Below are positions 7,229-15,410 of a stretch of DNA of 39,831 nucleotides, in pieces. The stretch comes from an uncultured Eubacteriales bacterium (GTDB taxonomy: Bacteria > Bacillota > Clostridia > Oscillospirales > Oscillospiraceae), in assembly GCA_900545405.1 (NCBI GenBank), contig UQYT01000021.1, positions 1 to 39,831 on the forward strand, read 5' to 3'. Within the stretch, counting starts at the first letter, position 1. The number at the start of each line of letters is the position of its first letter. The notes beneath the pieces were generated by a model. The model did no database searches, was not told the DNA's origin, and was given only the letters and a program-made list of their open reading frames with translations. The position numbers and the translations under genes were made by a program.

Positions 7229-8324
7229 CCTTGTCCTCCAGTGGTTCACAGGTGGTGGGGTCGACGGGCGGGTGGTACTTGTGGCCCTTGAGGGTGCGCT
7301 TTATGAAGATGCCCACGGCGACGGCGGAGGCGGCGGCTATGACCACGAGGTAGAGCCTCACGGTGCCGCTGGTAGCCAGCACGACGGCGCAGAGGCCGAG
7401 AATTGCGGAGATGGAGTAGAGTATCGCGACGGCCTGCTTCTGGGAGAGGCCCATGTCTATGAGCCGGTGGTGCAGGTGGCCGCGGTCCGGGTGCATGGGG
7501 CTCTGTCCGTGCAGCAGCCTGCGGAAAAAGGCGCAGGTGGTGTCGAAAAGGGGCAGGAACAGCGCGAGTATCGGCACGATAAAGGTGACGATGGCGTAGA
7601 ACTTGAACATGCCCACGACGGACACGGTGGAGAGCACATAGCCGAGCAGCAGCGCGCCCGTGTCGCCCATGAAGATCTTGGCGGGGTTGAAGTTGTAGGG
7701 CATGAAGCCCACGCAGGCGCCCATGAGCGCCGCGAGGATGACGGCGACGTTGCCCTCGGCGACCAGCAGCGCCACGACGAACATCGTGACCGAGGAGATG
7801 GTGGAGACGCCGACGGCGAGGCCGTCCAGCCCGTCGATGAGGTTGACGGAGTTGGTGATGCCGACTATCCAGAGGATGGTGACGGGCACGGCGAGCACGC
7901 CGAGGATGAGCGCCTCGTTCTCGCTGAAGATGTTGGGGTTCATCAGCACCTCGATGACGACGCCGTGGGCCACGGCGACGATGGCGGCGATGATCTGGAT
8001 GATGAGCTTGACCCAGGCCCGGAGCGAGATGATGTCGTCTATCGCGCCGCAGGCGACGATGAGGACGGCGCCGAGCAGAATGCCGCGCACCTGGCGGGTG
8101 ATGTCCACGAAGAGGACGACGCTGAGGATGAAGCCGAGGAAGATGGCCAGGCCGCCCATGCGGGGGATGGGGTGGTCGTGGACGCGGCGGGCGTCCTTGG
8201 GCACGTCCATGGCGCCGACCTTCTGCGCGAAGGTCTTGACTATGGGCGTTGAGGCAAAGCTGACGGCAAAGCCTATGGCTATGGCTAAGAGCGCGCGAAG
8301 CCACAGCTCAGTGTTGAGGAACAT
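7215..8324 (-). CDS. wecA: Undecaprenyl-phosphate GlcNAc-1-phosphate transferase (WecA/TagO)
   Basis: Polytopic membrane enzyme that loads GlcNAc-1-phosphate on undecaprenyl phosphate, the first committed step of wall teichoic acid or similar polymers. About 10-11 hydrophobic helices are visible. Catalytic and family motifs: IDD at 95-97, NLIDGLDGLA at 161-170, FMGDTGA at 218-224 and HLHHRL at 283-288; the last marks the WecA/TagO branch rather than MraY. Start ATG 8324 has AGGAG nine bases upstream. Pairing with wecB (UDP-ManNAc) fits a GlcNAc-ManNAc linkage unit. Confidence 0.94.
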   Translation of the reverse strand: MFLNTELWLRALLAIAIGFAVSFASTPIVKTFAQKVGAMDVPKDARRVHDHPIPRMGGLAIFLGFILSVVLFVDITRQVRGILLGAVLIVACGAIDDIISLRAWVKLIIQIIAAIVAVAHGVVIEVLMNPNIFSENEALILGVLAVPVTILWIVGITNSVNLIDGLDGLAVGVSTISSVTMFVVALLVAEGNVAVILAALMGACVGFMPYNFNPAKIFMGDTGALLLGYVLSTVSVVGMFKFYAIVTFIVPILALFLPLFDTTCAFFRRLLHGQSPMHPDRGHLHHRLIDMGLSQKQAVAILYSISAILGLCAVVLATSGTVRLYLVVIAAASAVAVGIFIKRTLKGHKYHPPVDPTTCEPLEDKDGKA

Positions 8325-8342
8325 AGCTCACACTCCTGAATT

Positions 8343-8374
8343 CCGCCGCGCCGGAAGCGCATCCGGCGCGGCGG
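8343..8374. other. Perfect 12-bp hairpin between trpS and wecA
   Basis: CCGCCGCGCCGG-8 bases-CCGGCGCGGCGG, lying just before the wecA ribosome site on the minus strand. There is no T run, so it is not a clear terminator; it could attenuate or protect the mRNA between the two genes. Confidence 0.6.
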
Positions 8375-8408
8375 AGACATTGGTAGTATTAAAGCGGGAC
8401 TCCGCGCC

Positions 8409-9416
8409 TCAGCGCGCGATGAAGCCGAGCTTCTTGTAGACCTTGCGGAGGGTCTTGTTGGCGGTGGCGGCAGCCTTCTCGGCGCCCATGCGGTAGACGC
8501 TCTCGAGGTAGGCCTTGTCGGCGAGGATGCGTTTGGTCTCCTCGCGGATGGGGCGCAGCTGCTCCACGACGGCCTCGCCGACGGCGGTCTTGAAGGCGCC
8601 GTAGCCGTGGCCGAGGAATTCCTTCTCAATCTCGTCGAAGGACTCGCCGGTGGCGCAGGAGTAGATCTGCATGAGGTTCGCGACGCCCGGTTTCTCGGCG
8701 GGGTCGTAGCGCACGCAGTTTTCGGAGGTGTCCGAATCCGTGACGGCGCGTTTGAACTTGCGCATGATCTCCTCGGGGGTCTCCAGCAGGTGCACGCAGC
8801 CGTTGGGGTCCTTGTCGGACTTGCTCATCTTGCTGGTGGGGTCGGTGAGGCTCATGATGCGGGCGCCGACGCGCGGGATATAGGCCTGCGGGATGGTGAA
8901 GACGTCGCCGTAGATGTTGTTGAAGCGGATGGCCACGTCGCGGCAGAGCTCGACGTGCTGCTTCTGGTCGTCGCCCACGGGGACGAAGTCTGCCTGGTAG
9001 AGCAGTATATCCGCCGCCATGAGGGCGGGGTAGGTGAAGAGGCCGCCGTTGATGTTGTCCGCGTGCTTGGCGCTCTTGTCCTTGAACTGGGTCATGCGGG
9101 AGAGCTCGCCGAACATGGTGTAGCAGTTGAGCACCCAGCCGAGCTCGGCGTGCGCGGGCACATGGCTCTGCACAAAGAGCGTGACCTTATGCGGGTCCAG
9201 GCCGCAGGCGATGTACTGCGCGAGCTGCTCCATGGTGCGGCGGCGCAGGTCTGCGGGCACCTGACGCACGGTTATGGCGTGCATGTCCACGATGCAGTAA
9301 TAGGCGTTGTAGTCGTCGATCATATCCACCCAGTTGCGGATGGCACCCATGTAGGAGCCGAGCGTCAGGTCGCCGGAGGGCTGGATACCCGAGAACATGG
9401 TTTTTCTTTCATCCAT
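8409..9416 (-). CDS. trpS: Tryptophanyl-tRNA synthetase
   Basis: Class I aminoacyl-tRNA synthetase charging tRNA-Trp. The HIGH-like motif is PSGDLTLGSYMGA at about 12-24, a DMHAI segment follows at about 51-55, and the KMSKS loop is SKMSKSD near 194-200. Length 335 is typical. ATG 9416 is chosen because the protein then begins with the family's MFSGIQPSG region and an AGAGG site lies about nine bases upstream; the frame is open for 54 more codons without conservation. A strong promoter lies at 9524-9552. I searched the leader for a T-box and found none. Divergent from gltX. Confidence 0.96.
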   Translation of the reverse strand: MDERKTMFSGIQPSGDLTLGSYMGAIRNWVDMIDDYNAYYCIVDMHAITVRQVPADLRRRTMEQLAQYIACGLDPHKVTLFVQSHVPAHAELGWVLNCYTMFGELSRMTQFKDKSAKHADNINGGLFTYPALMAADILLYQADFVPVGDDQKQHVELCRDVAIRFNNIYGDVFTIPQAYIPRVGARIMSLTDPTSKMSKSDKDPNGCVHLLETPEEIMRKFKRAVTDSDTSENCVRYDPAEKPGVANLMQIYSCATGESFDEIEKEFLGHGYGAFKTAVGEAVVEQLRPIREETKRILADKAYLESVYRMGAEKAAATANKTLRKVYKKLGFIAR

Positions 9417-9523
9417 TGCAGAAGACCTCTGATCCTTATAATGTGGGCGCGCTTGTCCGGCCTTTGGCCGTACTTTCGCCGCAGTCCGCCGCGGCCTGTG
9501 GTCCCGCGCTGCCGATTGCAGGT

Positions 9524-9552
9524 ATTTTAGCACATTTTTCTCGCCAATACAA
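9524..9552 (-). promoter_or_regulatory. Extended -10 sigma-A promoter for trpS
   Basis: Minus strand: TTGTAT (9547-9552), 17-base spacer, TG-C-TAAAAT with the -10 at 9524-9529. The predicted leader is about 100 bases and contains a 5-bp hairpin CGGCC-AAA-GGCCG near 9458-9470. Confidence 0.75.
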
Positions 9553-9571
9553 TAGCTTTTACCCTCCGCCC

Positions 9572-9600
9572 TTGACAAAGACCGAACTATAAAATAAGAT
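9572..9600 (+). promoter_or_regulatory. Sigma-A promoter for gltX
   Basis: Consensus TTGACA (9572-9577), 17-base spacer, TAAGAT (9595-9600), placing the start near 9607 and a 35-base leader. Confidence 0.85.
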
Positions 9601-9641
9601 AAAGGGGTTTTCCGGATAAAATATGCACGGAGGCTGTTTAC

Positions 9642-11111
9642 ATGAAGGACTCAAGCTGGTTTGAAGCCATGGAGGCGCGCATACCCAAGGGCGAGGTCCG
9701 CACCCGGTTCGCGCCCAGCCCGACGGGCTACATGCACGTGGGCAATCTGCGCACCGCGCTTTACACCTACCTCATCGCGCGCCGCGCGGGGGGCAAATTC
9801 ATACTGAGAATAGAGGACACGGACCAGGAGCGCCTTGTCGAGGGCGCCGTGGACGTCATATACAAGACAATGCGCGAGTGCGGGCTCACGCATGACGAGG
9901 GCCCGGACGTGGGCGGCCCCGTTGGCCCCTACGTGCAGACGGAGCGGCGCTCGCTGTACATGGAGTACGCCGAGCTGCTGATAGAGCGCGGCCACGCCTA
10001 CCGCTGCTTCTGCGAAAAGACCGAGGAGAGCGCCGAGGGCTTCAAGCACGAGGACGACCCCTGCCGCAATATGTCCAGGGAGGAGTCCGACCGCCGCGCC
10101 GCCGCGGGCGAGTCTTTCGTCATCCGCCAGCGCATCCCGCACGAGGGCTCGACAACCTTCCACGACGAGATTTTCGGCGACATCACCGCGCCGAACGCCG
10201 ACCTCGACGACCAGGTGCTAATGAAGCGCGACGGCCTGCCCACCTACAACTTCGCAAACGTCATAGACGACCACCTCATGGGCATAACCCACGTCGTGCG
10301 CGGCACGGAGTACCTCTCCAGTGCGCCGAAGTACAACCTCCTCTACGAGGGCTTCGGCTGGGAGATACCGAAATACGTCCACTGCTCGCCCGTCATGCGC
10401 GACGCGCACAACAAGATGAGCAAGCGCCACGGCGACCCCTCCTACGAGGACCTCATCGCCCAGGGCTATCTCACCCCCGCCGTAGTGAACTACGTCGCCC
10501 TCCTCGGCTGGAGCCCCGGCGGCGAGCGGGAGATATACTCCCTCGCCGAGCTCGAGCAGGTGTTCGACATCCACGGCCTCTCCAAGTCACCGGCCATCTT
10601 CGACATCGAGAAGCTCCGCTGGCTCAACAGCGAGTACATCCGCGCTATGTCGACGGAGGACTTCGCCAAGGCCGCCGAGCCCTATATCCGCGAGGCGGTG
10701 AAGAACCAGGCCATAGACCCCGCCGCCGTCGCCGCGCTCTTGCAGCAGCGCACCGAGGTGCTCACGGACATCCCCGGCAAGCTCGGCTTCTTCGACGCCT
10801 TGCCCGAGTACGGCCCGGAGCTCTTTGAGAACAAGAAGTCCAAGTCCACCCTCGAGAGCGCGAAGAAGTTCCTCGCCCTCGCCGCCGAGCGCCTCGCCGC
10901 GCTCCCGAGCTGGGACGACGAGAGCATCCTCGAGGCCATGAAGTCCCTGGCCGAGGCCGAGGGCGTGAAGAACGCCGCGGTCATGTGGCCAGTGCGCATC
11001 GCCGCCTCCGGCCAGACAGTCACCCCCGGCGGCGCGGTGGAGATATGCCGCATCCTGGGCCGGGACGAGACGCTCCGCCGCCTAAAGGTCGGCCTTGAAA
11101 AATTGGGCTAA
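9642..11111 (+). CDS. gltX: Glutamyl-tRNA synthetase
   Basis: Class I synthetase charging tRNA-Glu. The HIGH-type motif RFAPSPTGYMHVGN is at residues 22-35 and the KMSKS loop is HNKMSKRHGD near residue 258. The CFC and CRN cysteines after residue 125 occupy the region of the zinc-binding loop seen in many bacterial GltX. Length 489 is normal. ATG 9642 has GGAGG eight bases upstream. Single-copy GltX in Clostridia may also mischarge tRNA-Gln for the amidotransferase route; that cannot be judged here. It is 61 bases upstream of ypeB. Confidence 0.97.
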   Translation: MKDSSWFEAMEARIPKGEVRTRFAPSPTGYMHVGNLRTALYTYLIARRAGGKFILRIEDTDQERLVEGAVDVIYKTMRECGLTHDEGPDVGGPVGPYVQTERRSLYMEYAELLIERGHAYRCFCEKTEESAEGFKHEDDPCRNMSREESDRRAAAGESFVIRQRIPHEGSTTFHDEIFGDITAPNADLDDQVLMKRDGLPTYNFANVIDDHLMGITHVVRGTEYLSSAPKYNLLYEGFGWEIPKYVHCSPVMRDAHNKMSKRHGDPSYEDLIAQGYLTPAVVNYVALLGWSPGGEREIYSLAELEQVFDIHGLSKSPAIFDIEKLRWLNSEYIRAMSTEDFAKAAEPYIREAVKNQAIDPAAVAALLQQRTEVLTDIPGKLGFFDALPEYGPELFENKKSKSTLESAKKFLALAAERLAALPSWDDESILEAMKSLAEAEGVKNAAVMWPVRIAASGQTVTPGGAVEICRILGRDETLRRLKVGLEKLG

Positions 11112-11172
11112 AAATTGCATATTGTGAAAATGCCTCTTTCGGAGAAAATACCGAAGGAGGTGTTTTTTAAAA

Positions 11173-12492
11173 ATGATGAAGAAGTCAACTGCATATATCA
11201 TCATAGCCGTCCTGAGCGTGGCGCTCATAGTGACGGGACTCTTTGCCTGGAAGGAGAGCCAGGCGGGCCTGGACGCCTGGCGCGCGGGCCAGAACTACGG
11301 CAGCACGGCGATGGGCGAGCTGGCCTCGTCGCTCAGCTCCATGGACGAGGCGCTGCGTGAGAGCACCTATGCCACCAACGCGCCGCTCTTCTCGCAGCTG
11401 TGCGCCAAGGCGGCGGCCAACGCCTCGGGGGCCGTGAGCGCGCTTGCCGCCATGCCGTACACCACGACGGAGCTCGAGAAGCTCTCGGGCTATATAAACG
11501 GCGCGGGCGACTGGGCGCTGTATCTCTCGCGCGAGGGCGCGGAGGGCCGCCTGCCCGACGAGGAGACGATGGAGCAGCTGCGTGAGATATCCTCCGCCGT
11601 CTCCGACCTCGCCGCCCAGGCCTCCGAGCTCGGCACCCAGTTCACCGAGGGCGCGCTGAAGCTCGACAGCTACGGCGCCGGCGCAGAGGACGCCGAGGAG
11701 AACACCATAGGCGGCGAACTGCGGCGCATAGACTCCGAGCTCGACGAGTTCCCGGAGCTCGAGTATGACGGCAAATATTCCGCCTCGGCCCTCTCGGTCA
11801 CGGCCAAGTCCCTCGAGGGCGCGGAGAGCGTCACGGAGGAGGAGGCAAAGTCCGTTGCCGCGGACTTCCTCGGAGTGGACGAGTCCGAGCTCGAGAGCGT
11901 GGGCCGCGCCGCCTGCGACCTGCCCTGCTGGAGCTTCAGCATAGAGGAGGACGAGGGCGACTTCCGCATGATAAGCGTCTCTGAGCAGGGCGGTCAGGTG
12001 CTGAGCGTGACCGGCTCCCGCCGCGTCAGCGCAAAGCAGCTGAGCGCCGAGGAGGCGCAGGCCGCGGCTGAGGAATTCCTTGAGCAGGCGGGCATGAATG
12101 TCACGGAGCTCGTGAGCTCCAGCGAGGACGGGGGGCTCGCGGCCTTCACCTTCGCGGGCAGCGAGAACGGCGTGATGTACCCGGCGGACGCCGTGAGCAT
12201 CTCGATAGCTCTAGACGACGGCTCCGTCTGCTCCTACGACGCCACGGAGTATATCCTCAACCACACCGAGCGCGACCTCGGCGAGCCCGCCGTGACGGCG
12301 GAGCAGGCGGCGGAGGCCCTGCCCGATGACCTCGAGGCGGCGGAGCCCAAGCTCACGGCCGCGCTGACCGAGGGCGGCGGCGAGCGGCTGTGCTACGTGT
12401 TCCCCTGCGAGGCCGAGGACGGCTCCCAGGTCACCGTGTACGTGGACGCTAAAACGGGCGCGCAGACCAAAATTGAAATAGGCCGCACTTGA
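11173..12492 (+). CDS. ypeB: Spore germination protein YpeB
   Basis: Sporulation protein that stabilises and localises the cortex-lytic enzyme SleB at the forespore inner membrane. Residues 7-27 are the membrane anchor; a helical N-terminal domain with the typical WxxGQNYxxxAM-like segment follows, then an acidic linker near 170-195 and two to three PepSY-type repeats from about 200 to the end. Length 439 matches YpeB. A very strong AAGGAGGTG precedes the start. No sleB lies beside it in this window, unlike in Bacillus. I could not find a convincing sigma-G promoter in the short gap after gltX. Confidence 0.85.
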   Translation: MMKKSTAYIIIAVLSVALIVTGLFAWKESQAGLDAWRAGQNYGSTAMGELASSLSSMDEALRESTYATNAPLFSQLCAKAAANASGAVSALAAMPYTTTELEKLSGYINGAGDWALYLSREGAEGRLPDEETMEQLREISSAVSDLAAQASELGTQFTEGALKLDSYGAGAEDAEENTIGGELRRIDSELDEFPELEYDGKYSASALSVTAKSLEGAESVTEEEAKSVAADFLGVDESELESVGRAACDLPCWSFSIEEDEGDFRMISVSEQGGQVLSVTGSRRVSAKQLSAEEAQAAAEEFLEQAGMNVTELVSSSEDGGLAAFTFAGSENGVMYPADAVSISIALDDGSVCSYDATEYILNHTERDLGEPAVTAEQAAEALPDDLEAAEPKLTAALTEGGGERLCYVFPCEAEDGSQVTVYVDAKTGAQTKIEIGRT

Positions 12493-12517
12493 CGAATGGC
12501 CCGGAAAAGAGTAATAT
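12489..12517 (+). promoter_or_regulatory. Sigma-A promoter for the zinc-ribbon membrane protein gene
   Basis: TTGACG (12489-12494), 17-base spacer, TAATAT (12512-12517). The -35 overlaps the ypeB stop codon. A second possible promoter, TTAGCA-17-TATATT, lies at 12522-12550. Confidence 0.7.
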
Positions 12518-12579
12518 TATGTTAGCATTTTATGCGGAGATGTATATATTACTCTTCTTCAAGGAACGGAGGAACTCCC

Positions 12580-13221
12580 ATGAGCTTTATTCCTCGCGTG
12601 ACCTGCCGCCGCTGCGGCCGGCAGTTTTCCGGGATGAGAGGCCGCTGCCCATATTGCGGCACGCGGCGTGTCCGCCAGAGCGAGCGGGTCCCCGGCCCGA
12701 CGCCCGGCGAGGATATGTCCACGCCGTCCGGCCAGAGGGCGGCTGTGAATGCGCGCTGGCAGCTCATTTTCGGCGCGATCTTGCTTGTCGCGGTCATATT
12801 GGCCGTCGTCGTGCTCATCTCCATGAGCCTCAACAGCAGCGGAGCCGTCCGCACCACGCCGACCCTGCCCGCGGCCCCCACAGATGACCTGACGCCGACC
12901 CCGACTCCGACCCCGACGCCGACGCCTACTCCGACGCCCACCATAACCAGCGCCACGCTCTATTACGGCGGGGACGTCCTGGGCGACGATGTCACCGTCA
13001 CCACCCCGCTGACCGTGTCCGTTGCCATCTACCCCATGACCGTTGAGATCCCGTCGGATGCGATAATCTGGGAGAGCAGCGACACCAGCGTCGCCACCGT
13101 CGAGCCCGTCGCGGACGACCCGACCCACTGCGTGATAACCGGCGTGGGCGCAGGCAGCTGCAACGTGACCGTCACCGTCTTCGGCGCCACCGACACCGTG
13201 ATAATCCGCTGCGCCGGATAA
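12580..13221 (+). CDS. Zinc-ribbon, single-pass membrane protein with extracellular Ig-like domain
   Basis: 213 residues with a cytoplasmic zinc ribbon (CRRCG and CPYCG near residues 9-30), one transmembrane helix at about 65-88, a (Thr-Pro)n linker of about 18 residues, and a C-terminal Big_2-like Ig domain with the marker WESSDTSVATV and GVGAGSCNVTVT. ATG 12580 has GGAGG seven bases upstream. The linker DNA (about 12889-12945) is a near-repetitive CCGACN tract that could change length by slippage. Function unknown; the topology would link a cytosolic zinc-ribbon partner to the cell surface. Confidence 0.82.
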   Translation: MSFIPRVTCRRCGRQFSGMRGRCPYCGTRRVRQSERVPGPTPGEDMSTPSGQRAAVNARWQLIFGAILLVAVILAVVVLISMSLNSSGAVRTTPTLPAAPTDDLTPTPTPTPTPTPTPTPTITSATLYYGGDVLGDDVTVTTPLTVSVAIYPMTVEIPSDAIIWESSDTSVATVEPVADDPTHCVITGVGAGSCNVTVTVFGATDTVIIRCAG

Positions 13222-13233
13222 AGAGAACCAAAT

Positions 13234-13270
13234 AAAAAACAGCAGCCGCTCTTTGCGGCTGCTGTTTTTT
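13234..13270. terminator. Bidirectional intrinsic terminator
   Basis: Stem AAAAAACAGCAGCCGC / GCGGCTGCTGTTTTTT with a 5-base loop, T-rich on both strands, between the convergent genes ending at 13221 and 13279. Confidence 0.93.
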
Positions 13271-13278
13271 CGTTCCTC

Positions 13279-15309
13279 TCAACTGAACTGCTCCGAGAGC
13301 CAGAGCCCGACCCGGTTTTGCACCAGCTCCGCCGTCTCGCCGAAGCCGCGCGCGCCGGAAAAGCAGGCCTCCGCCTCCTCGCAGACTATCTGAGCCGCGG
13401 TAGTGCTGGAAAGGTCCCGGTACTCGAGCGCGCCGATCAGGGTGAGCAATTCCCCGGCCCCGGCGGCGTCGGGCCCTTCGGAAAGCAGCGCCTCAAGGGC
13501 TGTGCGGCACATGGGAAAGCTCCCTGCAAAGAGGCCGGACTGCGGCTCACCGTCGCTCAGGAGAAAGCGCATGAACTCCCACGCCGCCCCGACGTCCCCG
13601 GACGAAACGATGCCCATATCCGCCCAGGCCGTCAGCCTCGAGCCGCAGCTCCCGTCCAGGCTAGGCCAGCCTATGGGCGTCAGCGCCTGACCGTAGTATT
13701 CCTCCAGCGCGGCCAGGTCGGCGGCGTCCCTCAGCGTGGTGTCATAGAGCATGATCTCGCCCGCGGCAAAGCGCGCGTTAAAGCTCTCCCAGTCGGTCTC
13801 GTCCGCCGTCTCCAGCCCCGAGGCGAGGCGCAGATACTCCTCAAACCTCCCGTCTGTAAAGCTGCAGCTCGCCGTCTCGTAGTCTATGAGCTCCGGAAGC
13901 ACGCCGCTCAGGGTGTTTTGAACAAATATCAGCGGCGACGTTGTCGCGAACATCTTCTGATCTGCTTCCAGAGAATCGCTCAGGGCGAAGAACTCCTCAA
14001 AGGTCCAGCCGAGGCCGTCGCCCACGACGCTCTCCAGCCCCAGACAGGTGCTTATATAGAAGCAGGGCGCGAGCGACCAGAGCGCGCCGCCGCTCTCGAA
14101 GGGCCTGAGCGCGACAAGCTCCTCGCGGGAGAGTTCCGGGTCCGAGTCTATGAGCTCGTAGAGGTCCACAAGCGCCCCGGACTGCCCATAGGGCGCGGGG
14201 TCGAGGCCGTTGAAGCAGATGATATCCGGCCCGTCGCCCGCCGCGAGCCGCGTGCTGAGGTCCTTGAGCCTGTCGTCTATGTTGGGGAACGAGGACATGA
14301 GGTCGACGACCTCGACGTAGTATTCCTCATTGTAGGCGTTGAAGTTGGCCGCATACCTCATCAGCTCGGGAACGCTGCCGAGCGACTCAAGCCTTATCAC
14401 CTGACGCACGGGGCGCTCCTCGTCGCCCATAAAGCAGTGCATGGGCACACCTCTGCCCACAGGGCTGAGCACAAAGTCGTCCTCGCCGAGCACATAGGGG
14501 AGGAAACCGCCCTCAAAGCTCAGGCCGACGTCGCGGAGCAGGAGTATCGGCTCCACATCGCCGCTGCCGCACTCGACGGCCCAGAGACCGAGCGCGTCCC
14601 GGTCGACCGCGACGAAGTCATATACGCCGCCGCCGGAGTAGATATGGCGCATCGCGCGCCCGAGGCGATAGGGCTTGCCCGCTTCCAGGGTCTCCGGGTC
14701 GATGTCATAGCAGTTCGTGTAGTCCCCGTCGCTCTGCATGACGGTAAGCCCGGCGCCGGTCAGCACGATGTCCTCGGACACGTTGCGTTCGGTCTCGACG
14801 GAGCCTTTCAGCTCGCCGTCCGCAGTGTAGACAAATATCTGCTCCTCGCAGTCTGCATATACCAGACCTCCTCCGGCTTCAAGTTCGCCGAGCATGCCCC
14901 ATTTCTGCACGAATTCCAGCCCGGAGAGGTCTATCTCAGTCAGCAGCTCGCCGTCGTAGGAGCGCAGCTCCAGAACGGGCAGGCTCTCGCCCTCGCGGAC
15001 GCATTCGAGCCAGATACCCTCTTCGGCAGCGGCGATCTTCTTTACTTCGGAGAGGCCGGCGAAATCAAAGAGCGGTTCGAGCAGCGCACCGTCCCAGCGG
15101 CAGAGGGCCCCGTCGGCCATGGCGTAGAGCTCGCCGCCGCAGACGTCGGTAACGCGAGCGAAGAAGTCCGCAGCCACGGGTTCCGAGACCATGCGCGTCA
15201 CGGCAGCCTGAGTCTCCTGCGCGGGAGCGGACGTCGGATCAGGGCTGGCCTCGCCGCAGGCAGACAGTGCCAGCAGCACGCAGAGCAGGATGATGAGCGC
15301 TTTTTTCAT
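13279..15309 (-). CDS. Large extracellular solute-binding lipoprotein (family 1 type) with N-terminal propeller-like domain
   Basis: 676-residue lipoprotein with signal peptide and lipobox LALSAC near residue 19. The first ~300 residues are short beta repeats (for example YSGGGVYDFVAVDRD) suggesting a propeller-like sensor domain. The C-terminal ~380 residues look like a family 1 sugar-binding protein (AANFNAYNEEYYVEVVD, LAAGDGPDIICFN, GWPSLDG). That is longer than ordinary binding proteins (about 430). ATG 15309 has GGGGAGG seven bases upstream. No permease or ATPase genes adjoin it, so it is an orphan: either it shares a transporter encoded elsewhere or acts as a sensor. Fold of the N-terminal part is inferred. 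Confidence 0.82.
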   Translation of the reverse strand: MKKALIILLCVLLALSACGEASPDPTSAPAQETQAAVTRMVSEPVAADFFARVTDVCGGELYAMADGALCRWDGALLEPLFDFAGLSEVKKIAAAEEGIWLECVREGESLPVLELRSYDGELLTEIDLSGLEFVQKWGMLGELEAGGGLVYADCEEQIFVYTADGELKGSVETERNVSEDIVLTGAGLTVMQSDGDYTNCYDIDPETLEAGKPYRLGRAMRHIYSGGGVYDFVAVDRDALGLWAVECGSGDVEPILLLRDVGLSFEGGFLPYVLGEDDFVLSPVGRGVPMHCFMGDEERPVRQVIRLESLGSVPELMRYAANFNAYNEEYYVEVVDLMSSFPNIDDRLKDLSTRLAAGDGPDIICFNGLDPAPYGQSGALVDLYELIDSDPELSREELVALRPFESGGALWSLAPCFYISTCLGLESVVGDGLGWTFEEFFALSDSLEADQKMFATTSPLIFVQNTLSGVLPELIDYETASCSFTDGRFEEYLRLASGLETADETDWESFNARFAAGEIMLYDTTLRDAADLAALEEYYGQALTPIGWPSLDGSCGSRLTAWADMGIVSSGDVGAAWEFMRFLLSDGEPQSGLFAGSFPMCRTALEALLSEGPDAAGAGELLTLIGALEYRDLSSTTAAQIVCEEAEACFSGARGFGETAELVQNRVGLWLSEQFS

Positions 15310-15376
15310 GTTGCCGCCTCCCCTCGGTTTTGCCCTTATGACGGGGGAAACAGTAAGTTTGTTCCAGCCCAAGAGC

Positions 15377-15407
15377 CGCAAAAAGCGCCGCCCGCGGGCG
15401 GCGCTTT
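15377..15407 (-). terminator. Intrinsic terminator of the ABC-F gene
   Basis: Minus strand: AAAGCGCCGCC-CGCG-GGCGGCGCTTT followed by further Ts, directly after the stop codon at 15411. Confidence 0.88.
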
Positions 15408-15410
15408 AGC

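Noticed and set aside
9417..9523. T-box riboswitch upstream of trpS
   Set aside because: No AGGGTGGNACCGCG antiterminator sequence and no competing terminator; only a 5-bp hairpin is seen in the leader.
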